Positions 1 to 9,069 of a stretch of 64,000 nt of DNA are shown piece after piece (position 1 is the first letter of the stretch; each line of letters opens with the position of its first letter). This DNA is from Eleftheria terrae (lineage in GTDB: Bacteria > Pseudomonadota > Gammaproteobacteria > Burkholderiales > Burkholderiaceae_C). Below the pieces are notes generated by a model. It searched no databases. It saw only the letters and a list, made by a program, of their open reading frames with translations, and was not told where the DNA came from. The position numbers and the translations under genes are program-made. The DNA is taken from positions 4,402,001-4,466,000 of the forward strand of contig NZ_CP106951.1 of assembly GCF_030419005.1 (NCBI RefSeq), in the 5' to 3' direction.

Positions 1-654
1 TCGACGCGCGTGCCCATCAGCGCAAAGGTGGTGGCCAACATGCTGGAGGTCGTCGGCATCAACCGCGTGCTGACGATGGACCTGCACGCTGACCAGATCC
101 AGGGCTTCTTCGATATCCCGGTCGACAACATCTACGCGTCGCCGGTGCTGCTGTCCGATCTGAAGTCGCGCAACTACGAAGACCTGGTGGTCGTGTCGCC
201 CGACGTCGGTGGCGTGGTGCGGGCGCGTGCGCTGGCCAAGCAGCTGGGCTGCGACCTGGCCATCATCGACAAGCGCCGTCCCAAGGCCAACGTGTCCGAG
301 GTGATGCACGTCATCGGCGAGATCGAAGGCCGCAACTGCGTGATCATGGACGACATGATCGACACCGCCGGCACGCTGGTGAAGGCGGCCGAGGTGCTGA
401 AGGAGCGGGGCGCGAAGTCGGTCTACGCCTATTGCACCCACCCGGTGTTCTCGGGCCCGGCACTGGAGCGCATCCGCACCTCGGCGCTGGATGAAGTCGT
501 CATCACCAACACCATTCCGCTGGCCGAGGCTGCCAAGCCGATCACCAAGATCCGCCAGCTGTCGGTGGCTTTCCTGTTTGCCGAAACCATCCGCCGGATT
601 TCCGACGGCGAGTCGGTGACTTCCCTGTTCTCGGAGCAGAACAACAACTTCTGA
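1..654 (+). CDS. prs: Ribose-phosphate pyrophosphokinase, 5' truncated by window edge
   Basis: Makes PRPP from ribose 5-phosphate and ATP for nucleotide, histidine and tryptophan synthesis in the cytoplasm. The reading frame is open from base 1 (S-T-R-V-P-I-S-A-K), so the ATG at base 10 is internal; about the first 100 residues of a roughly 315-residue enzyme lie outside. Visible family features are the [11 protein letters not shown] stretch and the PRPP-binding loop DDMIDTAGT near base 350. The end (NNNF, TGA at 652-654) is typical of beta-proteobacterial Prs. rplY follows in the same direction after a 119-base gap with a terminator-like hairpin. Identity is from recognised conserved blocks. 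Confidence 0.96.
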   Translation, partial: STRVPISAKVVANMLEVVGINRVLTMDLHADQIQGFFDIPVDNIYASPVLLSDLKSRNYEDLVVVSPDVGGVVRARALAKQLGCDLAIIDKRRPKANVSEVMHVIGEIEGRNCVIMDDMIDTAGTLVKAAEVLKERGAKSVYAYCTHPVFSGPALERIRTSALDEVVITNTIPLAEAAKPITKIRQLSVAFLFAETIRRISDGESVTSLFSEQNNNF

Positions 655-694
655 TGCCGGGAATGAACCGGGCGCCATGGTGGCGCCTGGCGGT

Positions 695-734
695 GGGCCG
701 CTGCTGCCGAAGGGCAGGTCGGGCGGCCCGTTTT
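695..734 (+). terminator. Terminator-like stem-loop after prs
   Basis: GGGCCG (695-700) pairs with CGGCCC (724-729); an inner CTGCC/GGCAG stem fits in the loop and GTTTTG follows. It could end or weaken prs transcription before rplY. The U-run is short, so strength is uncertain. Confidence 0.4.
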
Positions 735-773
735 GCGTCTGGTCGCGGACGCTGATGTCAATTGGAGACATGC

Positions 774-1403
774 ATGAAATTCGTCGCTTTTGAGCGCCAA
801 CTGCAGGGGACCGGAGCGAGCCGCCGCCTGCGTCGCGCCGACAAGGTGCCCGGTATCGTTTACGGTGCCGGCGAGCCCAAGATGATCGAGCTGGATCACA
901 ACGCGCTCTACCACGCCCTGAAGAAGGAAGCCTTCCACTCCTCCATCCTGGAGATGGAACTGGCCGGCAAGGTCGAGAAGGTGCTGCTGCGTGACCTGCA
1001 GATGCATGCCTTCAAGCAGCAAGTGCTGCACGTCGACTTCCAGCGCATCGACCCGAAGACCAAGATCGTCAAGAAGGTCCCGCTGCACTTCATCAACGAA
1101 GAAAACTCGCCGGCCGTCAAGACCGAGAAGTGCACGATCAGCCACGTGATCGCCGATCTGGAGATCCAGTGCCTGGCGCAGCAGCTGCCCGAGTTCATCG
1201 AGGTGGACCTCGGCAACCTGAACAAGGGCCAATCGCTGCACGTCAACGACATCACCCTGCCGAAGGGCGTGAAGGTGGTGACGCACGGCCGCCCGAACCC
1301 GGTGGTCGCCACCGTCGTGGCCCCGGTCGAGGAAGTCATCGTCGAAGCCGCGCCGGCCCCCGCTGCCGATGCTGGCAAGGGCAAGGGCAAGGGCAAGAAG
1401 TAA
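774..1403 (+). CDS. rplY: 50S ribosomal protein L25, long (Ctc/TL5) form
   Basis: Binds 5S rRNA in the large ribosomal subunit. The 209-residue protein has the N-terminal 5S-binding L25 domain ([18 protein letters not shown]..., about residues 1-90), then the C-terminal beta domain of the longer Ctc/TL5 type, ending in an Ala-rich stretch and a GKGKGKGKK tail. I place the start at ATG 774 because GGAG at 764-767 is correctly spaced; an in-frame TTG at 762 overlaps that site. The prs-rplY-pth order is common in proteobacteria. A strong terminator follows at 1455-1487, so pth is probably transcribed separately. Confidence 0.95.
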   Translation: MKFVAFERQLQGTGASRRLRRADKVPGIVYGAGEPKMIELDHNALYHALKKEAFHSSILEMELAGKVEKVLLRDLQMHAFKQQVLHVDFQRIDPKTKIVKKVPLHFINEENSPAVKTEKCTISHVIADLEIQCLAQQLPEFIEVDLGNLNKGQSLHVNDITLPKGVKVVTHGRPNPVVATVVAPVEEVIVEAAPAPAADAGKGKGKGKK

Positions 1404-1454
1404 TCGGCTTGCCGCCCGCGGTTCGCTGTCCGGCGAGCCGCTGCCCCTGCATCC

Positions 1455-1487
1455 AGAAGCCCCGCCTTGGCGGGGCTTCTTGCTTTG
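1455..1487 (+). terminator. Rho-independent terminator after rplY
   Basis: Perfect 10-bp stem AGAAGCCCCG (1455-1464) with CGGGGCTTCT (1471-1480), 6-base loop, then TGCTTT. It separates rplY from pth. Confidence 0.8.
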
Positions 1488-1507
1488 GGCCCCCTGTGGG
1501 CCGAACC

Positions 1508-1513
1508 CATAAT
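1508..1513 (+). promoter_or_regulatory. -10-like element of pth, probable leaderless start
   Basis: CATAAT lies 7 bases before the pth ATG (1521), just after the rplY terminator. A transcript from it would begin at or within a base of the ATG. No Shine-Dalgarno precedes the ATG. No good -35 is visible. Confidence 0.5.
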
Positions 1514-1520
1514 CGCGGCC

Positions 1521-2159
1521 ATGATTCGACTTTTCGTGGGCCTGGGCAATCCCGGGCCGGAATATGAAGCGACCCGCCACAACGCCGGCTTCTGGTGGAT
1601 CGATGCGGTTGCCCGCAAGCTCGGTGCTTCGCTGCAGCTGGAGCGCAGCTACTGGGGCCTGGTGGCCCGGGTGAACCGGCCGCTGCCCGACGTCGACGGC
1701 CCGGTCTGGTTGCTGGAGCCGCAGACCTACATGAACCTGTCGGGCAAATCGGTCGCCGCCCTGGCGCGCTTCTTCAAGATCGCGCCGAACGAGATCCTGG
1801 TGGCGCACGACGAGCTCGACCTGCCGCCTGGCGAGACCAAGATCAAGCAGGGTGGCGGCCATGCCGGCCACAATGGCCTGCGCGACATCCATGCCCAGCT
1901 GGGCAGCCCCGACTACTGGCGGCTGCGCCTGGGCATCGGCCACCCCGGTGTGAAGCACGAGGTGGCCGACTATGTGCTGCGCAAGCCGTCGCCCGATCAC
2001 CGGGTGGCGCTCGAAGCGGCGATCGACCGCACCCTGCCCGCGCTGGACGCCCTGTTGCGTGGCGAGATGGAACAAGCCACACGGCAGATCCATGCGAAGC
2101 CGCCGCGGCCCAAACCGCCGCGGCCTCCCAAACCCGACGACCCCTTGACTGCACCATGA
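1521..2159 (+). CDS. pth: Peptidyl-tRNA hydrolase
   Basis: Frees tRNA from peptidyl-tRNA dropped by ribosomes. The 212-residue protein begins [23 protein letters not shown], with the catalytic His in RHNAG, the MNLSGKSV block and HDELDLPPG, all hallmarks of bacterial Pth. The last 20 or so residues are a Pro/Lys/Arg-rich tail beyond the core fold. An upstream in-frame ATG (1467) lies inside the rplY terminator and is rejected. The stop overlaps the next gene's start (ATGA at 2156-2159), implying translational coupling. Confidence 0.95.
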   Translation: MIRLFVGLGNPGPEYEATRHNAGFWWIDAVARKLGASLQLERSYWGLVARVNRPLPDVDGPVWLLEPQTYMNLSGKSVAALARFFKIAPNEILVAHDELDLPPGETKIKQGGGHAGHNGLRDIHAQLGSPDYWRLRLGIGHPGVKHEVADYVLRKPSPDHRVALEAAIDRTLPALDALLRGEMEQATRQIHAKPPRPKPPRPPKPDDPLTAP

Positions 2160-2572
2160 CAGTGACACGCCTGCTCCTCGTGCTGTACACCCTGGCTGCC
2201 GCCGGCACTTCGGCCGCCCAGGCTCCCATCTACCGATGTGGCAACAGTTATTCGGAGCAGTCGTGTCCCCAGGCGCGGGAGGTCGTCGTGCCGCCCGCGC
2301 CCGGCGAGGATGAGCGGGCGGCCGCCGAGCAGAGCCTGCAGCGCCAGGCGACGGTGGCCGAGGAGCTGCAGCGGCGCCGGCTGCAGCAGGAGGCGCAGCC
2401 GCTGGCCGCGGGCGGCATCCGCCATGCCGCTGCAGATGCCAGGCAGGCGGCCCCTGAGGCGGACAGCCGGGGCGCGCGCCAGCGGCCCCGCTCGGGGCGC
2501 CGGCACATCGTGCGCCACGGAAAAGAGAAGGGGGCGCTGGCCGGGCCAGCGCGTCAGCGCGGCAAGCGCTGA
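2156..2572 (+). CDS. Small exported DUF4124-type protein
   Basis: A 138-residue protein with a clear Sec signal peptide ([23 protein letters not shown], cleavage around residue 22) followed by [15 protein letters not shown], the short Cys-pair motif seen at the start of DUF4124-like periplasmic proteins. The rest is Gln/Arg/Ala-rich and probably coiled or disordered, with a very basic end. Function unknown. It starts inside the pth stop codon, so it should be co-translated with pth. High composition bias makes the C-terminal half hard to judge, but the frame is open from a coupled start through an ordinary stop. Confidence 0.7.
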   Translation: MTVTRLLLVLYTLAAAGTSAAQAPIYRCGNSYSEQSCPQAREVVVPPAPGEDERAAAEQSLQRQATVAEELQRRRLQQEAQPLAAGGIRHAAADARQAAPEADSRGARQRPRSGRRHIVRHGKEKGALAGPARQRGKR

Positions 2573-2585
2573 GGCGGGGGCTGCG

Positions 2586-2903
<318 letters not shown>

Positions 2904-3407
2904 TCAGCGGCCTTGCGCCTTCACGCGGTCGTGCAGGCGCCTCAGCACCGAGGGTGCCACGAACTTGGAGACATCACCGCCGAGCATGGCAATCTCGCGC
3001 ACGAAGGTGCCCGAGACAAACTGGTACTGGTCGGACGGCGTCAGGAAGACGGTCTCCACCTCGGGCATCAGCTGGCGGTTCATCCCGGCCATCTGGAATT
3101 CGTATTCGAAGTCGCTGACGGCCCGCAGGCCCCGCATCACGACCCGGCCGCCATGGCTGACGACGAAGTCGCGCAGCAGGCCTTCGAAGGCCATCACCTC
3201 GACGTTGGCGTAAGGCCGCGCCTCTTCCCGGGCGATGTCCAGGCGCTCCTCGTGCGAGAACATGGTGCGCTTGTGATGACCGGCGGCGACCGCGATGATC
3301 AAGCGGTCGAACAAGGCGCTGCCGCGTCGCATCAGGTCTTCATGACCGAGGGTCATCGGATCGAAAGTGCCGGGATAGACGGCGGTGATGCGCTGGCTGT
3401 CAGGCAT
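2904..3407 (-). CDS. coaD: Phosphopantetheine adenylyltransferase
   Basis: Adds AMP to 4'-phosphopantetheine in coenzyme A synthesis. At 167 residues it has the usual family length. The nucleotidyltransferase signature [15 protein letters not shown] (T/HxGH motif) is near residue 11 and the second ATP-binding block (SGTFVREIA) near residue 130. Start chosen at 3407 because GAGGAG precedes it at good spacing. rsmD lies upstream on the same strand, a classic rsmD-coaD pair. Confidence 0.96.
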   Translation of the reverse strand: MPDSQRITAVYPGTFDPMTLGHEDLMRRGSALFDRLIIAVAAGHHKRTMFSHEERLDIAREEARPYANVEVMAFEGLLRDFVVSHGGRVVMRGLRAVSDFEYEFQMAGMNRQLMPEVETVFLTPSDQYQFVSGTFVREIAMLGGDVSKFVAPSVLRRLHDRVKAQGR

Positions 3408-3462
3408 GGTTCAACTCCTCCTTGGGCGCCAGTGTACGTGTTGGGTTGCCGCCGGCCTGCCC

Positions 3463-4053
3463 TCAGGCGGGCGGGCCGGCCTGCTGCAGCAGGCAGAAAT
3501 GCACGGCGCCGGCACGCCCCTGCCGCCACACCTGCAGCCGCAGGCTCTGCAGCTGCGCGTCGGAGGTCGGCGCATTGGCTTCCAGGTAGATCCAGCCACC
3601 CGGGCGCAGCAGCGGCGCCGCCGCCTGCAGGGCGGCATCGAAGAGGCCCGCCTCGAAGGGCGGGTCCAGCAGCACCAGGTCGAACTGCGCTGGCGCGGCC
3701 TTGCGCATCCAGCGCAAGGCGTCGCTGTTGTCGATGCGCAGCATGCCTGCCTGCAGGCGGGCCTGCAGGGCCTTGAGCTGGCGCACCAGCTGCGCATCGG
3801 TCTCCAGCATCACCACCTGGGCCGCACCGCGCGAGGCCGCCTCGAAGCCGAGCGCGCCGGTGCCGGCGAAGGCGTCCAGGCAATGCCAGCCGGTCAGGTC
3901 CTGGCCCAGCCAGTTGAAGAGCGTCTCGCGCACGCGGTCGAGGGTGGGCCGCAGGCCCGGCTTGTCGAGCACCGCGAGCTTGGTGCGCTTCCAGCTGCCG
4001 CCGATGATGCGGACTTCATGGGGCGGGGCCGGGCGGTTGGAAGGTGGGGGCAT
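3463..4053 (-). CDS. rsmD: 16S rRNA (guanine(966)-N2)-methyltransferase
   Basis: SAM-dependent enzyme that methylates G966 of 16S rRNA. The 196 residues show the RsmD entry block IIGGSWKRTKLAV, a SAM site DAFAGTGALGFEAASRG (about residues 58-74) and the catalytic LLDPPFEAG (DPPF) near residue 127. A -10-like TACAAT on the minus strand (4078-4083) gives a leader of about 20 bases. coaD follows 55 bases downstream. Confidence 0.95.
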   Translation of the reverse strand: MPPPSNRPAPPHEVRIIGGSWKRTKLAVLDKPGLRPTLDRVRETLFNWLGQDLTGWHCLDAFAGTGALGFEAASRGAAQVVMLETDAQLVRQLKALQARLQAGMLRIDNSDALRWMRKAAPAQFDLVLLDPPFEAGLFDAALQAAAPLLRPGGWIYLEANAPTSDAQLQSLRLQVWRQGRAGAVHFCLLQQAGPPA

Positions 4054-4077
4054 GGTGCAAGGCGTCGAAGCGCCCGG

Positions 4078-4083
4078 ATTGTA
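4078..4083 (-). promoter_or_regulatory. -10-like element of rsmD
   Basis: Minus-strand TACAAT, 24 bases before the rsmD ATG. Sits in the divergent rsmD/ftsY gap. No clear -35. Confidence 0.4.
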
Positions 4084-4142
4084 GGCGTGTGGCTGCGATG
4101 CCAGCCTGACCTCGGGCGCCCGGGGGGCATGGCCGAGGTCTT

Positions 4143-4148
4143 TAGAAT
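4143..4148 (+). promoter_or_regulatory. -10-like element of ftsY
   Basis: TAGAAT; transcription would begin near 4155. That is past an in-frame ATG at 4151, so the element argues for translation from the ATG at 4172. No clear -35 seen. Confidence 0.45.
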
Positions 4149-4171
4149 CGATGGCTCATCACCACGCCTTT

Positions 4172-5584
4172 ATGTTCAGCTTCTTCAAGAAAAAGCCGCC
4201 TGCTCCCGCCCCCGAGCCCGCGTCCCCGTCTGCCGCGGAAAGCGGCGCGGCGCCGGTGCCGGCCCCCGCCCCCGCTCCCGCTCCCGAATCTTCCTTCTTC
4301 AGCTTCTTCCGCCGCTCGCCTGCTGCACCGGCTCCGGTGGCCGAGCCGGTGGCGGCCCCCCTGCCACCCGCCGCGCCGGTGCCGTCAGCTGCGGAGGTGA
4401 CGGCGCCGCGGCCGAGCACGCCTCCTGCGGCAGTGCCGGTGCCGACGCCCGCACCTGTGCCCAAGCCCGCGCCGACCCCCGTGCCGGTGCCGACGCCTGT
4501 ACCTGCGCCGGCGCCGGCGCCCGTCCTGGCTCCCGCTCCGACGACGCCCGCCCCGGCGCCGCCCGCCGCTGTGCCGTCGCCCCAGGCCTCGCCGGCGCGG
4601 GTGGCCGTGCCACTGGCCGCGCCCGTGCCGTCTGCGGCTGAGCCGCCGCCCGCTCCCGTCGCGGCCGAGCCCGCACCAGCCGAGGAACGGCGTTCGTGGC
4701 TGGACAAGCTGAAGGCCGGGCTGCGCAAGACCGGCAGCAGCATCACCCAGGTCTTCACCGGCACGCAGATCGACGACGCGCTGTACGAGGAACTCGAGGA
4801 GGCCTTGCTGATGGCGGACACGGGTGTGAAGGCCACCGAGTTCCTGCTCGAGGACCTGAAGCGCCGCGTCAAGGAGCGCAAGGCCACGGACCCGGCGGTG
4901 GTGAAGACCTTGCTGGCCGACGCCATCACCGACCTGCTCAAGCCGCTCGAGCGCTCGCTGGTGGTGGGCCAGCACACGCCCACCGTGATGATGGTGGTGG
5001 GCGTCAACGGCGCGGGCAAGACCACCAGCATCGGCAAGCTCACCCGCCACCTGGCGGAGGCCGACCAGAAGGTGTTGCTGGCGGCCGCCGACACCTTCCG
5101 CGCAGCTGCCCGGGAGCAGCTCGCGGTCTGGGCGGGGCGCAACCAGGTGGAGATCGTCAGCCAGGAGGGCGGCGACCCTGCCGCCGTGACGTTCGACGCG
5201 GTGAGCGCCGGCAAGGCCCGCGGCTGCGACGTGGTGATCGCCGATACCGCCGGCCGGCTGCCGACGCAGCTGCACCTGATGGAGGAGCTGCGCAAGATCC
5301 GCCGCGTCATCGCCAAGGCCGACCCCAGCTCGCCGCACGAGGTGCTGCTGGTGGTGGACGGCAACACCGGCCAGAACGCGCTGGCCCAGGTGAAGGCCTT
5401 CGACGAGGCGCTCAAGCTCACCGGGCTGGTCGTGACCAAGCTCGACGGCACCGCCAAGGGCGGCGTGCTGGCCGCCATCGCACGCGAGCGGCCGGTGCCG
5501 GTGTATTTCATCGGTGTCGGCGAGAAGCTCGAAGACCTGCAGACCTTCGACGCCCGCGAATTCGCGCAGGCGCTGCTGGCCTGA
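4172..5584 (+). CDS. ftsY: Signal recognition particle receptor FtsY
   Basis: Membrane-bound GTPase that docks SRP-ribosome complexes at the translocon. The 470-residue protein starts MFSFFKKKPP, then has about 165 residues of almost pure Pro/Ala/Val repeats where other FtsY proteins have an acidic A domain. The NG domain begins around residue 170 (SWLDKLKAGLRKTG). Motifs: GVNGAGKTT (G1, about residue 277), DTFRAAAREQL (G2), DTAGRLPTQ (G3), TKLDGTAKGG (G4). Start 4172 is preferred over ATG 4151 because of the -10-like element just upstream. Ffh, its partner GTPase, is encoded 1 kb away on the other strand. Confidence 0.96.
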   Translation: MFSFFKKKPPAPAPEPASPSAAESGAAPVPAPAPAPAPESSFFSFFRRSPAAPAPVAEPVAAPLPPAAPVPSAAEVTAPRPSTPPAAVPVPTPAPVPKPAPTPVPVPTPVPAPAPAPVLAPAPTTPAPAPPAAVPSPQASPARVAVPLAAPVPSAAEPPPAPVAAEPAPAEERRSWLDKLKAGLRKTGSSITQVFTGTQIDDALYEELEEALLMADTGVKATEFLLEDLKRRVKERKATDPAVVKTLLADAITDLLKPLERSLVVGQHTPTVMMVVGVNGAGKTTSIGKLTRHLAEADQKVLLAAADTFRAAAREQLAVWAGRNQVEIVSQEGGDPAAVTFDAVSAGKARGCDVVIADTAGRLPTQLHLMEELRKIRRVIAKADPSSPHEVLLVVDGNTGQNALAQVKAFDEALKLTGLVVTKLDGTAKGGVLAAIARERPVPVYFIGVGEKLEDLQTFDAREFAQALLA

Positions 5585-5762
5585 GGTGGCGGGCCGGTAC
5601 GCCGGCCTGGCTTGAAGCTGTCAGGCCGCCCGGCAGGCGGACTGCCGCGTGGCTGCCGGCCTGACGCGGGTTGCAGCGCCGGCGCTTCCGTCCCCCAGCT
5701 TGCGGGCGGTCAGCCGGCCTTGCTGCCAGCCGCGGGCCCTGCCGGGGCTGGCAATGGCGGTG

Positions 5763-6494
5763 TCAGTGGCGCGGCCGCGGGGTGGGCCGTGCCGGCGCCT
5801 CGGGCGATGTCGGGTTGAGCGGCATCGCCGAGGAGTCGAAGTCGTCGAACCAGGTGGAGGAGGGCGGTTCCTCCAGTTCGGTGGCTTCCCATTGCTCCGA
5901 CTCCTGGCCGAGGGCCGGGGCCGGCCGACGCGGCGAGGGCAAGCCGTCTGCACCCGGCGAGCCCGGTATTGCCGCCGGCGGTGCCTGCATCAGGGCCTCA
6001 CGGGCGACCGCGGGGGTGGGAATGTCGTCTTCCATCCAGACATGCAGCGGAATGCCGGCGGCCAGCAGCACCCGGTCCATGCGCGCATGGCGCTTGCGGG
6101 TGCGGGGGCTTTCCTGCGCTTCGGGCTGGCGCACTTCCACCACCGCCACCACCTGCGAGTTCATGTCGCACACCACCAGGTCGGCGCACAGCTGGCCCAC
6201 GCGGCGCAGCCATTCGGCATAGGAGTGGCGGGTCGGCACCTTGAGGAAGCGGGCCAGCGGCACTTGCGCGAACAGCATGTGCTCGGGCAGGGCCTTGTGC
6301 AGCGCGAGGTAGGCATCGCGCTCGGCCACGGTGAGGATGCGGGTGGGCTGGGGCGCCCAGGCCTGCAAGGTGTCCAGCGCTTCCACGCCGCGGGCCTTCG
6401 GGCGTGGCGCGGCCGGCTTGGGCCGGCGGGTCCACCACCAGGTGAACAGTGCGACCGCCGCGAGCGCGAGGACCACCAGGACTGCTTGTTGCAT
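5763..6494 (-). CDS. DUF2726 membrane-anchored protein
   Basis: A 243-residue protein with one N-terminal membrane helix (QQAVLVVLALAAVALFTWWW) followed by basic residues, which places the rest in the cytoplasm. Residues of about 45-160 match the DUF2726 pattern: a start like LTVAERDAYLALHKALPEH, then a strand-rich block with CADLVVCD and VVAVVEVRQP, reminiscent of nuclease-like folds. The last 80 residues are Pro/Ser/Glu-rich and probably disordered. Function unknown. It lies 75 bases after ffh on the same strand, so may be read from the ffh promoter. Confidence 0.8.
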   Translation of the reverse strand: MQQAVLVVLALAAVALFTWWWTRRPKPAAPRPKARGVEALDTLQAWAPQPTRILTVAERDAYLALHKALPEHMLFAQVPLARFLKVPTRHSYAEWLRRVGQLCADLVVCDMNSQVVAVVEVRQPEAQESPRTRKRHARMDRVLLAAGIPLHVWMEDDIPTPAVAREALMQAPPAAIPGSPGADGLPSPRRPAPALGQESEQWEATELEEPPSSTWFDDFDSSAMPLNPTSPEAPARPTPRPRH

Positions 6495-6569
6495 CGTCGT
6501 TCGTCGAGAAAAGTTGCGGCAGGACCATAGCGGCGCGAAGCGCCGGGGTCAATCGAGGAAGCAGGGGGG

Positions 6570-7934
6570 TCAGCGCCCCATGCCGGGCAGGCCCTTCATG
6601 CCGCCCATGCGCTTCATCATCTTCATCAGGCCGCCTCCCTTCATCTTTTTCATCATGCCCTGCATCTGCTCGAACTGGTTCAGCAGGCGGTTGACCTCCT
6701 GCACCTGCACGCCGGCGCCAGCGGCAATGCGGCGCTTGCGGCTGGCCTTGATCAGCTCGGGCTTGCGCCGCTCCAGCGCGGTCATGGAGTTGATGATGCC
6801 TTCCATGCGGCGCACGTCGCGCTCGGCACGGTCCATGTCGGCCTGGCCGGCCTTGGCGGCCAGCTCGGTCGGCAGCTTGTCGAGCAGGCCCGACAGGCCG
6901 CCCATCTTCTTCATCTGCGAGATCTGCGACAGGAAGTCGTTCAGGTCGAACCCCTCGCCGGACTTGACCTTCTGCGCCAGCTTCTCGGCCGCCTGCAGGT
7001 CGACGCCCTTCTGCACTTCCTCGACCAGCGCGACGATGTCGCCCATGCCCAGCACCCGGCCGGCATGGCGGTCGGCATCGAAGACCTCCAGGCCGTCGAT
7101 CTTCTCGGACACGCCGGCGAACTTGATCGGTGCGCCGGTGATCTGCTTGACCGACAGGGCCGCGCCGCCGCGTGAGTCACCGTCGAGCTTGGTCAGCACG
7201 ATGCCGGTCAGGGGCAGCGCCTCCTTGAAGGCCTTGGCGGTGTTCACCGCATCCTGGCCCTGCATCGCATCGACCACGAAGAGCGTCTCGATCGGCTTGA
7301 GTGCCGCGTGCAGCTCGCGGATCTCGGCCATCATGGCTTCGTCGATGGCCAGGCGGCCGGCGGTGTCGACCAGCAGCACATCCATATAGTGGCGGCGGGC
7401 GTGGTCGACCGCGGCACGCGCGATGTCCAGCGGCTTGTCGGTCGGCGCCGAGGGGAACCACTCGCCGCCGGCGGCCTTGGTCACCGTCTTGAGCTGGTCG
7501 ATGGCGGCCGGCCGGTAGACGTCGGCCGAGACCGTCAGCACCTTCTTCTTGCGCTTCTCGATCAGGTACTTGGCCAGCTTCGCCGTGGTGGTGGTCTTGC
7601 CGGCGCCCTGCAGGCCGGCCATCAGGATCACGGCGGGTGGCTGGGTGGCGAGGTCGAGGTCGCTGATGCCTTCGCCCATCGTCGCGGCCAGCTCGCGATG
7701 CACCACGCCAACCAGTGCCTGGCCTGGCGACAGCGAGCCCACCACTTCCTGGCCCAGCGCCTTCTCCTTCACGCGCGCGATGAAGTCGCGCACGACCGGC
7801 AAGGCCACGTCTGCCTCCAGGAGCGCCATGCGCACCTCACGCAGCATGTCTTGCACGTTGCTTTCGGTGATGCGGGCCTGGCCGCGCATCTGCTTGACCA
7901 GCCGTGACAGGCGATCGGAAAGGGTAGAGGCCAT
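6570..7934 (-). CDS. ffh: Signal recognition particle protein Ffh
   Basis: GTPase that binds 4.5S RNA and hydrophobic nascent chains. Its 454 residues match the usual 450-odd. Order: N domain (MASTLSDRLSRLVKQMRGQ), G domain with GLQGAGKTTTTAKL (about residue 102), DTAGRLAID and TKLDGDSRGG, then a Met-rich M domain ending MKKMKGGGLMKMMKRMGGMK. Start at 7934 gives the standard MASTLSDRL beginning; an in-frame extension upstream lies within the divergent promoter region. A -10-like TAGAAT on the minus strand (7987-7992) gives a leader of about 45 bases. Confidence 0.97.
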   Translation of the reverse strand: MASTLSDRLSRLVKQMRGQARITESNVQDMLREVRMALLEADVALPVVRDFIARVKEKALGQEVVGSLSPGQALVGVVHRELAATMGEGISDLDLATQPPAVILMAGLQGAGKTTTTAKLAKYLIEKRKKKVLTVSADVYRPAAIDQLKTVTKAAGGEWFPSAPTDKPLDIARAAVDHARRHYMDVLLVDTAGRLAIDEAMMAEIRELHAALKPIETLFVVDAMQGQDAVNTAKAFKEALPLTGIVLTKLDGDSRGGAALSVKQITGAPIKFAGVSEKIDGLEVFDADRHAGRVLGMGDIVALVEEVQKGVDLQAAEKLAQKVKSGEGFDLNDFLSQISQMKKMGGLSGLLDKLPTELAAKAGQADMDRAERDVRRMEGIINSMTALERRKPELIKASRKRRIAAGAGVQVQEVNRLLNQFEQMQGMMKKMKGGGLMKMMKRMGGMKGLPGMGR

Positions 7935-7971
7935 GGGGTGCTGCGGGCTGCAGGACGAAGCGCCGCGAAAG

Positions 7972-7992
7972 TACACTGTAAGGATGATTCTA
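7972..7992. promoter_or_regulatory. Overlapping divergent -10-like elements, ffh / ypjD-like gene
   Basis: Plus strand TACACT (7972-7977) ends 6 bases before the ATG at 7984, giving a leaderless start for the plus gene. Minus strand TAGAAT (7987-7992) points to ffh and lies inside the first codons of the plus gene. No convincing -35 on either side. Confidence 0.45.
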
Positions 7993-8820
7993 GCTTCCGG
8001 GCCCTGGGGAGGTGCTTCGGCCCCCTCTCCGATGACCATCGCAGCCAGCGTGCTGGCCTTGCTCGCCTACCTCGTCGCGGCGGCGCAGGGCGGGCGCGAG
8101 GGCGCCTTGCGCCCGGCCTTGCTGCTCGGCTGGCTGGCGCACGGCGCGGCCATCATGTTCGACACTTCGGGCCTGGGCCTGTCGCAAGCCGGCGCCCGCT
8201 TCGGCTTCGCGCCGGCACTGTCTACCACGGTCTGGCTGGTGCTGGCGGTGTATGCGGTGGAGAGTCGCGTGCTGCCGGTGCCGGGCGTGCGCCGCATCCT
8301 CGCTTCGCTGGGGCTCACCGCGGTGGCCCTCGCGCTCGGCTTTCCGGGCGAGGTGCGGCCGCACCTCAGCTCGCCGTGGATGCCGCTGCACTGGGTGCTG
8401 GGCATTGCCTCCTACGGCCTGTTCGGCGCCGCCGTGCTGCATGCCGCGCTGCTCTCGAATGCCGAGCGCCAGATGCGTGGCAAGCGCGGCGTGGTGCAGC
8501 CGACCCCCCTCGGCATGCCGCTGCTGCGGCTGGAGAAGCTGACCTTCCGCTTCGTGGCGGCGGGGTTCGTCGTGCTGTCGGCGGCACTGCTGCTGGGCTG
8601 GTGGTTCGCCGAGCCCTGGCGCTGGGACCACAAGAGCGTGTTCTCGGTGCTGGCCTGGGTGGTCATCGCGGCCTTGCTGGCCGGCCGCCAGGCCTTTGGC
8701 TGGCGCGGGCGCATGGCCGCGCGCTGGCTCTACACCGGTGCGGTGCTGCTGCTGCTGGCCTACGTTGGCTCGCGCTTCGTGATCGAAGTGCTGCTGATGC
8801 GCCCCAGCGCCGCGGCCTGA
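7984..8820 (+). CDS. YpjD/CcsA-family cytochrome c assembly-like membrane protein
   Basis: A 278-residue multi-pass inner-membrane protein with about eight hydrophobic helices. It matches the YpjD branch of the CcmC/CcsA superfamily: LSTTVWLVLAVYAVESR, PLHWVLGIASYGLFGAAVLHA and the loop WRWDHKSVFSVLAW, the counterpart of the haem-handling Trp-rich region. Haem export is the superfamily role, but YpjD proteins have no settled function. I choose ATG 7984 because a -10-like element lies 6 bases upstream; ATG 8032 is the alternative. It stands divergent from ffh, as in many beta- and gamma-proteobacteria, and leads into a PP0621-like gene and pilS-pilR. Confidence 0.85.
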   Translation: MILASGPWGGASAPSPMTIAASVLALLAYLVAAAQGGREGALRPALLLGWLAHGAAIMFDTSGLGLSQAGARFGFAPALSTTVWLVLAVYAVESRVLPVPGVRRILASLGLTAVALALGFPGEVRPHLSSPWMPLHWVLGIASYGLFGAAVLHAALLSNAERQMRGKRGVVQPTPLGMPLLRLEKLTFRFVAAGFVVLSAALLLGWWFAEPWRWDHKSVFSVLAWVVIAALLAGRQAFGWRGRMAARWLYTGAVLLLLAYVGSRFVIEVLLMRPSAAA

Positions 8821-8835
8821 GCCCCGGGAGTCCCC

Positions 8836-9069
8836 ATGAAATACCTGGTCCTGATCCTCGTGATCGTGCTCGTGCTCGGCTTCATGCGGGCACAGCGCCC
8901 GGCGCGGCCGGACAGCGACAAGCGTCGCCCCGCCGGGCCGGCCCCCTCGCTCCCGCGCGAGATGGTGGCCTGCCGCCATTGCGGCGTCCACCTTCCTCGC
9001 GACGAGGCCCTGCCGGGCCCCGGCGGGCCCTATTGCAGCGAGGCGCATCGCCGTGCCGCGCAAGACTGA
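8836..9069 (+). CDS. PP0621-family small membrane protein
   Basis: A 77-residue protein: one N-terminal membrane helix (KYLVLILVIVLVLGFM), a short basic/Pro linker, then a small zinc-ribbon-like end with MVACRHCGVHLP and YCSEAHRR (Cys pairs plus His). This matches the PP0621 family commonly found just upstream of pilS in Burkholderiales. Its end overlaps the pilS start by 17 bases in another frame, so the two are very probably co-translated. Function unknown; a role in signalling to PilS is only a guess from position. Confidence 0.82.
   Translation: MKYLVLILVIVLVLGFMRAQRPARPDSDKRRPAGPAPSLPREMVACRHCGVHLPRDEALPGPGGPYCSEAHRRAAQD

Noticed and set aside
10..12. ATG at base 10 as the start of prs
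   Set aside because: The frame is open to base 1 and codons before it already match conserved Prs sequence, so the gene begins outside the window.
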